Source: JAFGTE01 sp965369305 (GTDB taxonomy: Bacteria; Patescibacteriota; Gracilibacteria; UM-FILTER-43-11). From it: DNA of 10,948 nucleotides. The DNA lies in the NCBI GenBank assembly GCA_965369305.1, contig CBDUQG010000033.1, positions 1 to 10,948 on the forward strand. Reading direction: 5' to 3'. The notes beneath the pieces are model-generated. The model saw nothing but the letters and a program-made list of their open reading frames with translations. It did not search any database and was not told where the DNA came from. The position numbers and the translations under genes were made by a program. Positions 4,447-10,948 of this stretch are shown piece by piece (position 1 is the first letter of the stretch; each line of letters starts with the position of its first letter).

Positions 4447-6830
4447 TTTTTGAAATTTAAGTAATAAATATATTTTAAGTATGTTGCAAGGCTGTTTAAC
4501 CAAGCGTCTTGAAGCTTGGAGAGCGGAAGGTCGATCACCTTCTTTTCGCCATCCCGAACGACAAAATCACTGGCTTCAGCCACCTTTCCAAGAGAAAAGG
4601 TAGTTAGGCCATAATCATCGCAAATTCGCTGCAATTCATCAAGGTGGGTTTCCTGAACTTCAATCACAAAGCCACCTGTCTTACTAAAGGCTTTTTGGTA
4701 AGTCTTCAGGCCTTCACCAATGCCAGAAAGATCAATATCAACCCCCAAATTCCCTCCTCCATAGCGTTGGTGAGGCATGGTCATTTCAGCAATACAAGTC
4801 AGAAGCCCTCCTTCGGAGATATCATGACAAGACTCAATGATACCTTGGTCAATCGCATCAATGAGCGTGTAAATCTCGCGACGAGCCTCTTCGAAGTCAG
4901 CCTTAGGCACGTTCGCCCCCAAATGACCAAGTAGGTGATAAAACTCTGAGGCTCCGAGCTCATTTTTACGATCCCCCACCAAAAACAAATGGTTATGTGG
5001 ACCTTTTAGATGGGGTGTAATGGCTTTTCGGTAATCCTTCAGCACTCCCGCACAACCAATGATGGCAGTGGCATCAACACTATTATAAAGGCTCACATTC
5101 CCGGAAATCACCGGAGTCGGGCTATCCTGATATTCCTTAAGTGGAACACCGTGACAGGCATCCGCAATCCCCTGCACCCCTTGCTCGAATTCCCAAAGCA
5201 ATTCCGGGTCTTCAGGGTTGTTGTAATTAAGACAATCGGTAATGGCGATTGGCGATGCTCCAACGCAAGCCACATTCCGCATGGCTTCCACGGTGGCATT
5301 AGCCGCTTGCCAGTAGGGACTAATCTGAGAATAGCGAGAAATACCGTCGCTACTAATGGCCACACCCGTTCGCTGGGCCTTGTCTCCTACCCCTTCCATC
5401 TCGAGAAGTGGAGCAATCACACCAGCATCGGCCTCCCCTGCCTCAAGAATTGAATTTCCTTGAACATTTTTGTCGTATTTATTGTAAACAGGCTTGCGAG
5501 AACAGATGTTTTTGGCACCCAAAAGTTGAACAAATAATTTATTCAAATCTAAATCCTTTTCATCAATGGATGGCTCAGATAAGTCATATTCTTTGGCTTT
5601 AGTTGGGCGTTTATATTGCAAACCTTCTGTAATATCTTTAGCCTTTGCATCAATCACCACCTCACCTTTGTATTTCATGATGTACTGGCCGCCTTTGGTT
5701 ACCTTACCCACAAGTGAAGCTTTGGCATTATGAGCCACACGCCCCAGCTCCCATTTTTTATTGTAATGATCCAGAATCATGTCAGTGAGCTCAGGGTGGC
5801 AGGTCCAGGCAAAGCGCTCCTGAGTTTCAGAAGCTGCAATCACACTTGGGTGCAGGCCATCCATAGCCGTGTGAATCTTCTCGATGTCGATCTGAGCCCC
5901 AAAACCACGATCAGCCACCTGCTCTACGGTAGAGCAAACATTTCCACCCGCCCCCATGTCTTTGAAGCCAACCTTATCGAGCTTGCCCATGTCTTTGAGC
6001 CGCTTAAAAAGATCGTAACTGCTAGCCAAAAGGTGGCGCTTCAAAAATGGATTAGGCTCCTGCACTGCTCCCTTATTTGCTTCTTTATCTTCTTCATCAA
6101 GCTCCAGACTGGCAAAAGCTGCCCCTCCCATCCCAGAGTTATCAGTGGGCTTACCCACCAAAATAATGTCATAGCCCACATCTGCGGCTTCATCGGGGCA
6201 GAAAGAGTGGATCACCTCTGATTCCTTAACAAGACCAAGTGTGACCACATTCACCAAGCAATTGTCATTAAATGACTCACCAAAGTTAATGTCACCACCA
6301 AGGTTAGGCACGCCTATCGGATTCCCATAGCCGGCAATACCTCGTACCACTTCATTAGCAATCACCCTACATTCATTGTTTTCGGGCTCTCCAAAGCGAA
6401 GTGGATCAAGGACGCCAATCACTTTAGCTCCCATACAGGCCACATCTCGCACATTTCCACCAATACCAGTCGCGGCTCCTTCGTAGGGTACCACCTGAGA
6501 TGGATGATTGTGAGATTCGTGGCTCATAACTAACCCCCAGCGATCATCACCATCACGAGCAATCTCTACAATTCCCGCATCCTCTTTAGGGCCCAGGATC
6601 ACGTTCGGACCATCGGTGGGTAGAGTAGAAAGGAAACGACGGGATGATTTATAGCTACAATGTTCTGACCCTTGAATCCCCCAAACCACCGCTTCGGTAA
6701 TCGTTGGCGGCCTTCCCAAAATATCCTCGATCTTCCGAGCCTCCTCGATGGTGAGTCCGATCTTGTTGTCTTTGAGGGACTGTGAAAGCTCCTCATCCGT
6801 CATCTTGGAAAACTCTAAAAAGTCGGGCAT
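4443..6830 (-). CDS. purL: Phosphoribosylformylglycinamidine synthase, PurL subunit
   Basis: 795 residues. It catalyses the ATP-dependent conversion of FGAR to FGAM in de novo purine synthesis, using ammonia delivered by PurQ in a complex with PurS. Visible family motifs are SEHCSYKSSRR (55-65, with the conserved His57), SHESHNHPS (103-111), PYEGAATGIGGNVRDV (115-130), AGYGNPIGVPNLGGD (166-180), DMGAGGN (291-297), GNVSLYN (577-583) and CHDISEGGL (668-676). Length fits the short PurL of the PurS/PurL/PurQ system, slightly above the usual 720-760. The large fused enzyme would be about 1,300 residues. The extra length includes a C-terminal tail, LATYLKYIYYLNFKK, that I do not recognise. No other purine gene is in the window, so PurS and PurQ would have to be elsewhere. 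A strong promoter gives a leader of about 16 nt, and the TGA overlaps the SLH start. Confidence 0.95.
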   Translation of the reverse strand: MPDFLEFSKMTDEELSQSLKDNKIGLTIEEARKIEDILGRPPTITEAVVWGIQGSEHCSYKSSRRFLSTLPTDGPNVILGPKEDAGIVEIARDGDDRWGLVMSHESHNHPSQVVPYEGAATGIGGNVRDVACMGAKVIGVLDPLRFGEPENNECRVIANEVVRGIAGYGNPIGVPNLGGDINFGESFNDNCLVNVVTLGLVKESEVIHSFCPDEAADVGYDIILVGKPTDNSGMGGAAFASLELDEEDKEANKGAVQEPNPFLKRHLLASSYDLFKRLKDMGKLDKVGFKDMGAGGNVCSTVEQVADRGFGAQIDIEKIHTAMDGLHPSVIAASETQERFAWTCHPELTDMILDHYNKKWELGRVAHNAKASLVGKVTKGGQYIMKYKGEVVIDAKAKDITEGLQYKRPTKAKEYDLSEPSIDEKDLDLNKLFVQLLGAKNICSRKPVYNKYDKNVQGNSILEAGEADAGVIAPLLEMEGVGDKAQRTGVAISSDGISRYSQISPYWQAANATVEAMRNVACVGASPIAITDCLNYNNPEDPELLWEFEQGVQGIADACHGVPLKEYQDSPTPVISGNVSLYNSVDATAIIGCAGVLKDYRKAITPHLKGPHNHLFLVGDRKNELGASEFYHLLGHLGANVPKADFEEARREIYTLIDAIDQGIIESCHDISEGGLLTCIAEMTMPHQRYGGGNLGVDIDLSGIGEGLKTYQKAFSKTGGFVIEVQETHLDELQRICDDYGLTTFSLGKVAEASDFVVRDGEKKVIDLPLSKLQDAWLNSLATYLKYIYYLNFKK

Positions 6831-6852
6831 TTATCGTGGGTTATTTGATCTC

Positions 6853-6880
6853 ATTATACTGCAACTAATCCCCCAAGCAA
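6853..6880 (-). promoter_or_regulatory. purL promoter
   Basis: TTGCTT (6880-6875), a 16-base spacer and a consensus TATAAT (6858-6853). The predicted start is near 6846, with a leader of about 16 nt to the ATG at 6830. No purine riboswitch fits in so short a leader, and no clear operator is visible. It lies just downstream of the terminator of the lipoprotein unit. Confidence 0.75.
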
Positions 6881-6893
6881 AAGCTGAAACAAC

Positions 6894-6918
6894 AAAAAAG
6901 CCCGCAAAGAGCAGGCTT
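6894..6918 (-). terminator. Rho-independent terminator of the lipoprotein unit
   Basis: Minus strand: AAGCCTGC (6918-6911), loop TCTTT (6910-6906), GCGGGCTT (6905-6898), then a T-run (TTTTTT from 6899 to 6894) continuing GTTG. The 8-bp stem has one G-U pair. It starts 18 bases after the stop of the 102-residue lipoprotein gene. Confidence 0.9.
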
Positions 6919-6936
6919 CTTTATTTGTAATGGAAA

Positions 6937-7245
6937 TTACTGAGCGTCCTTTTCCATAGCTTCGCCATCTTTTTCCATGGCTTCACCGTCAGCTTCCATC
7001 TTGTCAGCTTCCATGGCTTCACCGTCAGCTTCCATAGCTTCGCCATCTTTTTCCATGGCTTCACCGTCAGCTTCCATAGCTTCACCGTCTTTTTCCATCT
7101 TGTCTTCCATCATAGCGTCATCGCTGTGACTACCCTCTTCCATCATCGCATCCTCAGCAGGAGCTTCAGTGGTAGTGGTAGTACAACCAGCTAAGAGAAC
7201 AAGGCTGAAAACAAGTACAAAAGTAAGTGCTTTGACTGATTTCAT
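6937..7245 (-). CDS. Acidic heptad-repeat lipoprotein
   Basis: 102 residues. The N-terminus MKSVKALTFVLVFSLVLLAGC is a lipoprotein signal with lipobox LLAG-C (Cys21), so the protein is lipid-anchored outside the cytoplasmic membrane. After a Thr-rich spacer (TTTTTEAPAED) the rest is almost only Met, Glu, Asp, Lys, Ala and Gly, built from a seven-residue unit EAMExDG where x is Lys or Ala, with two shorter variants. It is strongly acidic, probably unfolded or helical, with regularly spaced methionines. It recalls the secreted MxKDx-repeat proteins (pentapeptide repeats), but the unit length differs. Metal or cation binding or a spacer role is only inference. It lies 39 bases after the 351-residue lipoprotein gene with no terminator between them, so the two are probably co-transcribed. 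Upstream of the ATG (TTAACCAAGTTACAC) there is no Shine-Dalgarno site. Confidence 0.8.
   Translation of the reverse strand: MKSVKALTFVLVFSLVLLAGCTTTTTEAPAEDAMMEEGSHSDDAMMEDKMEKDGEAMEADGEAMEKDGEAMEADGEAMEADKMEADGEAMEKDGEAMEKDAQ
6952..7092. repeat. Tandem 21-bp repeat array inside the lipoprotein gene
   Basis: Six 21-bp units occur at 6952-6972, 6973-6993, 7009-7029, 7030-7050, 7051-7071 and 7072-7092, with a 15-bp partial unit at 6994-7008. Each starts TTCCAT on the plus strand. Two main variants are present, one ending CATCTTT or CGTCTTT and one ending CGTCAGC. The 42-bp pair 6952-6993 is identical to 7030-7071, showing recent duplication. Unit length is a multiple of three, so gain or loss keeps the reading frame. 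Confidence 0.95.
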
Positions 7246-7284
7246 GTGTAACTTGGTTAAATAATAAATTGATAAATTAAACGA

Positions 7285-8340
7285 TTACTCTTCACTAGAT
7301 TCCTCCATCACTTCACCCTCTTCCATCGCCCCGCCATGTTCTTCCATCGCCTCTGAAACAGCTTCTTCAAGGAGAGCGGCTTCTTCATCAGATAAGGCTG
7401 GCGCTCCGCCAAGCCCCATAATTAGGTTGAGCGGGTTGAAATCCTCAGCACCTTCTGGAGCTTCGACAGAAACAGACTTATTGTAGTCAGATCCCTCGAC
7501 AACGATCTCAACTTCGAGACTGGCATCACTCTGAAGGGCCTCACCGGAGAACCGGAATACAGATTTTAGGACATGATAGGTATCAACGTCAATGTAAACT
7601 TCCGCTTCACGAATGTAAGAAAGCACTTTTACAGCCTCCTCAATTTCCTGAGCGGTCAGCTCCCGGCCATCAATAATAGCGGCTTTCTCCATATAATCCT
7701 TGAAGCCTCCCAAGTTCACTGCAAGTCCGAAGTGATGAACATTACTACCATTCAGCTTTTCAACTCCGTACTCTTTAACAACATCAAAGAGGGTGGTTTC
7801 TACAAAGAGATCCTCGAGCTGCCTCTTCTTAAGCATCAGAGCCTCATCCTGACCCTGGAGGTCACGAATGTTCTCAGGAATAAAGTCTTCGGCAATGCGA
7901 AGCCACTTACCCTTATAAAGGCCCACAAATGGCTCAATCGATTTGACGTTTGGATCACTACTAGCCAGTTCATTGAGCATCACATAGTACTCCTTATCGA
8001 GGGTGATGAAGTCAAAATCAAGATCACCATCAAGCTGCTGCTCACCAGCCTGCATCAGGCCGGAAACATCAAGGTGAAGGTTAAACTTAGAATTCTCTTC
8101 TTCGCGCTTATCGAAGGTTAGTGACATGTTTCCGTCAAAATCAAGATCGTCGCTGCCATTGTTTCCATCCACGGTAGCAACGACATCAACCTGTCCGGAC
8201 TGAACTTCAACAATCGCCTGCTTGGCTTTTTCCATAACGGTTTCAGGAGCTTCAAGCGGCTTATTACAAGCCGTCAGAGAGAGCATGGCAACCATCGCCA
8301 GAAGAACATACTTTCTCATTAAAAATGGCTGTCTTTTCAT
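7285..8340 (-). CDS. Lipoprotein of unknown function, possibly LolA/LppX-like fold
   Basis: 351 residues. A lipoprotein signal (MRKYVLLAMVAMLSLTAC, lipobox LTA-C, Cys25) anchors it outside the membrane. The body begins with a helix (VMEKAKQAIVEVQSGQV) and continues as alternating beta strands such as GNMSLTFDKR, LDGDLDFDFITLDKEYYVML, GKWLRIAEDF, EVYIDVDTYHVLKSVFRF and ASLEVEIVVEG. An initial helix followed by a series of strands beginning VDVVATV and ending KSVSVEAPEGAEDF resembles lipoproteins with a half-barrel lipid-binding fold (LolA/LppX-like); this is inference from pattern only. The C-terminus (from about 318) is a Glu/Met/Ala-rich tail (EAMEEHGGAMEEGEVMEE) like that of the next lipoprotein. 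A second ATG at codon 8 (8319) would also leave an intact signal. It sits 113 bases after eno. A weak possible promoter (TTGGTT 8379-8374, 16 bases, TATTAA 8357-8352) precedes it. Confidence 0.8.
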   Translation of the reverse strand: MKRQPFLMRKYVLLAMVAMLSLTACNKPLEAPETVMEKAKQAIVEVQSGQVDVVATVDGNNGSDDLDFDGNMSLTFDKREEENSKFNLHLDVSGLMQAGEQQLDGDLDFDFITLDKEYYVMLNELASSDPNVKSIEPFVGLYKGKWLRIAEDFIPENIRDLQGQDEALMLKKRQLEDLFVETTLFDVVKEYGVEKLNGSNVHHFGLAVNLGGFKDYMEKAAIIDGRELTAQEIEEAVKVLSYIREAEVYIDVDTYHVLKSVFRFSGEALQSDASLEVEIVVEGSDYNKSVSVEAPEGAEDFNPLNLIMGLGGAPALSDEEAALLEEAVSEAMEEHGGAMEEGEVMEESSEE

Positions 8341-8453
8341 ATCGTTTGTATTTAATACTAAGTGGCTTTAAAAAACCAAAAGGAATTTATCAGGTATCAG
8401 CCCGCGAAGCAAGCCAGCAAGCTTAACATAAGGGTGATATATGTCTTAATATA
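8341..8453 (-). promoter_or_regulatory. eno to lipoprotein gap with a weak promoter candidate
   Basis: The gap holds a weak promoter pair on the minus strand, TTGGTT (8379-8374), 16 bases, TATTAA (8357-8352), which would start transcription about 5 bases before the ATG at 8340. A GC-rich stretch (8400-8422) can form only a short, wobble-rich hairpin without a T-run. There is therefore no convincing terminator after eno, and read-through into the lipoproteins is possible. Confidence 0.3.
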
Positions 8454-9731
8454 CTAGCGGATTTTACCCTGATAACGAGGGCTATCTAGACCTTCTTCAA
8501 TGCGCAGAAGTTCATTGTATTTGGCAATGCGGTCTGTTCGGCAGAGTGAACCTGTTTTGATCTGCCCAGTTGCCATACCAACCACCAGGTCAGCAATGCT
8601 GGTATCCTCTGTTTCTCCGCTTCGGTGGGAAACCACAGCAGTAAAGCCGGCATCATGAGCCATATGAATAGCCTGCATGGTCTCGGTCAGGGTACCAATC
8701 TGGTTCAACTTAATGAGGATAGAGTTGCAATTACCCCCATCAATCGCCTTTTTAAGCCTTTCAGTATTGGTAACCAATAGATCGTCCCCTACCAGCTGCA
8801 CCCGATCGCCAATTCGTTCAGTAAGCGCTTTGAAACCATCCCAATCATCTTCATGATGGGAATCTTCAATCGAAACGATGGGGTACTTATTAACGAGCTC
8901 CTCATAAAAATCGACCATTTCTTCACTGGTCAGCATTCTAGACTCGGATGCCAGATTATACTTGCCATCTTCGTAGAACTCACTGGCAGCAGCGTCCATG
9001 GCCAGGGCAATGTCTTCACCAGGCTTATAACCAGCCTTTTCGATCGCTTCGACAATAAGCGACAGAGCATCTTCATTCTTGGAAAGGCTCGGTGCAAAAC
9101 CGCCCTCATCCCCCACCGAAGTGGAGAAGCCACGCTCCTTCACGATTTTCTTAAGAGCATGGAAAGTTTCAGCTCCGTAGCGAAGGGCTTCTTTAAAGCT
9201 AGGCGCACCTACTGGCATGATCATGAACTCCTGAATGTCAGTGGATTTGATTGCATGCTTTCCCCCATTCAAAACATTCATCATCGGAGTGGGCATTAGG
9301 CTGGCCTCAGCGGTATTGCCCAGACTAGCCAGATAACGGTAGTAAGGAAGTCCCTCCACCATCGCAGCAACCTTAGAGACAGCAAGAGAAACTCCCAAAA
9401 TAGCATTGGCACCAAGCTTACCCTTATTCGGCGTACCATCCAGATCAATCATGCGTTGATCAATTTCTTTCTGGTTGCGAACTTCGGCCTCCATGAATTC
9501 CTTCGCAATCACCGTGTTCACGTTTTCAACCGCCTTACTCACACCTTTACCGCCATAGCGGGATTTGTCACCATCACGAAGTTCAACCGCTTCATGGGCA
9601 CCGGTCGACGCGCCGCTGGGCACAATGGCAGACGCTGTAAAATCACCTGTGGAAACTTCGACCTCAACCGTGGGATTTCCGCGGGAATCGAGCACTTCAC
9701 GGGCATGAATTCGTTTGATGGTTGATGACAT
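8454..9731 (-). CDS. eno: Enolase (phosphopyruvate hydratase)
   Basis: 425 residues, full length. It converts 2-phosphoglycerate to phosphoenolpyruvate in glycolysis, in the cytoplasm, using Mg2+. Family landmarks are all present: SGASTGAHEAVELRD (39-53), LNGGKHA with His159, QEFMIMP with Glu168, GDEGGFAP with the catalytic-type Glu209, metal ligands Asp246 (AMDAAASEFY), Glu289 (SIED) and Asp316 (VGDD), the catalytic Lys341 (ILIKLNQIGTLTET), SHRSGETED (368-376) and GQIKTGSL with Lys392. The loop SIEDSHHEDDW has SHH after the metal ligand, where many enolases have PF, PL or GL plus a small residue; this is a minor variant and key residues are kept. It follows the 197-residue gene by 94 bases with no clear terminator, so it is probably read from the pfkB unit and from a possible internal promoter at 9764-9792. 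No Shine-Dalgarno site is seen (GCCCTGATCCT before ATG). Confidence 0.97.
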   Translation of the reverse strand: MSSTIKRIHAREVLDSRGNPTVEVEVSTGDFTASAIVPSGASTGAHEAVELRDGDKSRYGGKGVSKAVENVNTVIAKEFMEAEVRNQKEIDQRMIDLDGTPNKGKLGANAILGVSLAVSKVAAMVEGLPYYRYLASLGNTAEASLMPTPMMNVLNGGKHAIKSTDIQEFMIMPVGAPSFKEALRYGAETFHALKKIVKERGFSTSVGDEGGFAPSLSKNEDALSLIVEAIEKAGYKPGEDIALAMDAAASEFYEDGKYNLASESRMLTSEEMVDFYEELVNKYPIVSIEDSHHEDDWDGFKALTERIGDRVQLVGDDLLVTNTERLKKAIDGGNCNSILIKLNQIGTLTETMQAIHMAHDAGFTAVVSHRSGETEDTSIADLVVGMATGQIKTGSLCRTDRIAKYNELLRIEEGLDSPRYQGKIR

Positions 9732-9736
9732 AGGAT

Positions 9737-9776
9737 CAGGGCTTAAAATTTATTGTTACAAGAAAAATAAACCCTG
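9737..9776 (-). repeat. Inverted repeat in the eno promoter/leader region
   Basis: Minus strand CAGGGTTTA (9776-9768) and TAAGCCCTG (9745-9737) can pair over 9 bp with one G-U, around an AT-rich 22-base loop. It ends 5 bases before the eno start codon. No T-run follows, so it is not a terminator. It overlaps the likely -10 box. Confidence 0.4.
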
Positions 9777-9792
9777 CCCCCGCTCATAGCAA
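9764..9792 (-). promoter_or_regulatory. Possible internal promoter for eno
   Basis: TTGCTA (9792-9787), a 17-base spacer and TATTTT (9769-9764) predict a start near 9757 and a leader of about 26 nt. The -35 resembles those of the purL and DUF378-type promoters (TTGCTT). The -10 is imperfect. Confidence 0.4.
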
Positions 9793-9825
9793 ATCTAAAT
9801 TCCTTTTTTAAAGGTTCCAGAGAGC

Positions 9826-10419
9826 TTAGATATCCAGCTCTTCGTCCAGGTCAAGGTCATCCTTGAGCTTTTTCTTGGCCCCTTTATCATCGTCAAACTT
9901 CGGAAGAACCGCTTCAATAGCACCCCACTGGGCATCTTCGTCCATTGGAATGATCAGCGTCACCTCGTCTCCAACTGAAGCACGGAAATAAGTCACCGAA
10001 GCCAGTAGGACATTGAACGCTTTCCCTTCAGCCAGGACCTGATACTGACCATTGTTGTGAACGAGCGGACCGATCACGGTACGACGTTCCACCGGACCAA
10101 TCTGCTTATAAAGGAACTTGCCTTCATCTGTCACAGTCAGTTTAAGGACATCACCGGGAACAAGCTTAGATTTACTGGCGTAGTTAGCAGGAACCGGATG
10201 AACGGCACCTTTTTTATCGACCATGTTCTGGCCATCAAAGACGCCTTCGATGACACGGCCTTCAGACGAACTTGAAAGACCAGCAGCCTTTTCCGAATAA
10301 GACCTGGAGCTCTTGGCCGGCATGACGCCTTCCGATCCCAGATGTTGTTTTGCAAGACTTAGAGCTGCTTCAGCAGCTTCAATGGCCTCAAGGGCCTTAC
10401 TTAGTTTATTATCGCTCAT
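9826..10419 (-). CDS. Protein of unknown function with two similar beta-rich blocks
   Basis: 197 residues, no signal peptide or membrane span, so cytoplasmic. Order: an Ala-rich helix (about 4-27, KLSKALEAIEAAEAALSLAK), a Ser-rich linker (28-53), a first beta-rich block (about 54-108, VIEGVFDGQNMVDKKG to FLYKQIGP), a second block (about 112-172, RRTVIGPLVHNNG to WGAIEAVLP), and a tail of alternating Lys and Asp/Glu (174-197). The blocks share the order VI, a Gly/Asn turn, a central PGD or VGD turn followed by alternating hydrophobics (GDVLKLTV and GDEVTLII), an acidic turn and a final strand with Ile. They look like an internal duplication of a small barrel. I do not recognise a named family; it may belong to a Patescibacteria-specific group. 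It sits 17 bases after the sugar-kinase gene and 94 before eno, so it is probably co-transcribed with both. Nucleic-acid binding would fit the charged tail but is not shown. Confidence 0.75.
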   Translation of the reverse strand: MSDNKLSKALEAIEAAEAALSLAKQHLGSEGVMPAKSSRSYSEKAAGLSSSSEGRVIEGVFDGQNMVDKKGAVHPVPANYASKSKLVPGDVLKLTVTDEGKFLYKQIGPVERRTVIGPLVHNNGQYQVLAEGKAFNVLLASVTYFRASVGDEVTLIIPMDEDAQWGAIEAVLPKFDDDKGAKKKLKDDLDLDEELDI

Positions 10420-10436
10420 TTTTTGTTAAAAATTTA

Positions 10437-10948
10437 TTAGAGTTTAGTTGATGTTACTTTTGTGTCGCTCTTTTTCAGTGCGGCCTCCATTTCCTTGGCT
10501 GTCAGAAGCCCATTTTGAGCCCCCGGATGCATGACCGCATTACCAGCGTTGAGTGTACCATACAGCAATGCCGTCTTCAAGGGTAGAGATTCTATCATAG
10601 CCACTGTAAATGCGCTAGCAAAAGCGTCACCGGCCCCCAAAGTGTCCACCCGCTTATGAGAATGGACCGGGCAGAAATATTGGCGCTTACCATCAGTGAG
10701 CTGTGAACCATTACGACCATCGGTAATAACGGTATAGTTTACACCCACATCTGCGAAGAGCTTCAGAATGCCGGTCACGTCATCAGCATAAGGCGGGAGA
10801 AAGTCTTTATTCCCGCAGATGTGCATCTTGGGATCATCCTGTTTCACACCAGCCGGCATGTAGGGCACACGACTAAAGGCCGCCGCCTCTTCCTTGTTCA
10901 TGAATAGAATTTCGGTGCGCTTTAGAAGCTCCTTCCATTTTCTCGCAC
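10437..10948 (-). CDS. PfkB/ribokinase-family carbohydrate or nucleoside kinase, C-terminal part
   Basis: The frame is open to the right edge (last full codon at 10946), so the N-terminal half is missing. The 169 visible residues begin ARKWKELLKRTEILFMNKEEA, where EILFMNKEEA matches the usual DILFLNEEEA block of the family, so the ATG at 10901 is internal and not the start. ADVGVNYTVITDGRNGSQL is the typical V.VT.G..G strand. VDTLGAGDAFASAFTVAM is PfkB signature 2, with the catalytic base Asp in GAGD at about residue 107 of this fragment. NAGNAVMHPGAQNGLLTAKEM follows as usual. The family phosphorylates sugars or nucleosides with ATP; the substrate cannot be told from this half. Linkage to eno suggests central carbon metabolism, but fructose-6-phosphate, ribose and adenosine all remain possible. 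Confidence 0.88.
   Translation of the reverse strand, partial: ARKWKELLKRTEILFMNKEEAAAFSRVPYMPAGVKQDDPKMHICGNKDFLPPYADDVTGILKLFADVGVNYTVITDGRNGSQLTDGKRQYFCPVHSHKRVDTLGAGDAFASAFTVAMIESLPLKTALLYGTLNAGNAVMHPGAQNGLLTAKEMEAALKKSDTKVTSTKL

Noticed and set aside
4447..4503. Longer SLH protein starting 19 codons upstream
   Set aside because: The extension lies inside the purL coding region and would bury the signal peptide. ATG 4446 gives a clean signal and the ATGA overlap.
5730..6221. Open frame opposite purL
   Set aside because: It is antisense to well-conserved purL motifs, with no recognisable domain or promoter.
6952..7092. CRISPR array
   Set aside because: Repeats are 21 bp, directly adjacent without spacers, and in frame in a lipoprotein gene.
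8395..8425. Terminator after eno
   Set aside because: Only a wobble-rich stem with a three-base loop can be drawn and no T-run follows directly.

Overview
The window reads as a chromosomal stretch from a small-genome bacterium, most likely a member of the Candidate Phyla Radiation (Patescibacteria), possibly Peregrinibacteria-like. This is inference from the mix of genes: an SLH/Fn3-like surface protein with cysteine-paired modules, acidic repeat lipoproteins, conserved-looking proteins of unknown function and almost no Shine-Dalgarno sites. The standard code fits: TGA ends the genes at 388 and 4443, and the conserved genes contain no internal TGA. That argues against Gracilibacteria/Absconditabacteria, which read TGA as glycine. 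No RNA genes, CRISPR arrays, transposases or phage genes were seen.

Layout. 2-316 is the 3' end of an unidentified plus-strand gene. 388-954 (minus) is a GC-rich orphan encoding a small secreted protein, with its own UUCG-loop terminator, a structured leader and the only clear Shine-Dalgarno site. 1160-1957 holds three small genes: a 65-residue unknown (+), a small membrane protein (-) and a DUF378/YuzA-type membrane protein (+). The last two are divergent from an 85-base gap with back-to-back promoters. From 1968 to the end everything is on the minus strand. In transcription order this is a PfkB-family sugar kinase (5' end outside the window), a 197-residue protein with an apparent internal duplication, enolase, a 351-residue lipoprotein, a 102-residue acidic repeat lipoprotein, purL, an SLH-domain surface protein and holA (DNA polymerase III delta).

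Likely transcription units. pfkB, the 197-residue gene and eno run together, with a possible internal promoter before eno. The two lipoproteins end at a clear terminator (6894-6918). purL starts from a good promoter (6853-6880) and is joined to the SLH gene by an ATGA stop/start overlap. That unit ends at a terminator (2992-3029) whose hairpin contains the -10 box of the holA promoter. Where promoters can be read, leaders are very short (about 0-26 nt), apart from the 388-954 gene, whose leader may be about 100 nt.

Most of the content is housekeeping: glycolysis, purine synthesis, replication and cell envelope. No complete new multi-gene system is visible. The items most worth a second look are the structured leader and foreign-looking character of the 388-954 gene, the nested terminator/promoter at holA, the internally duplicated 197-residue protein, and the paired lipoproteins with Met/Glu-rich tails.
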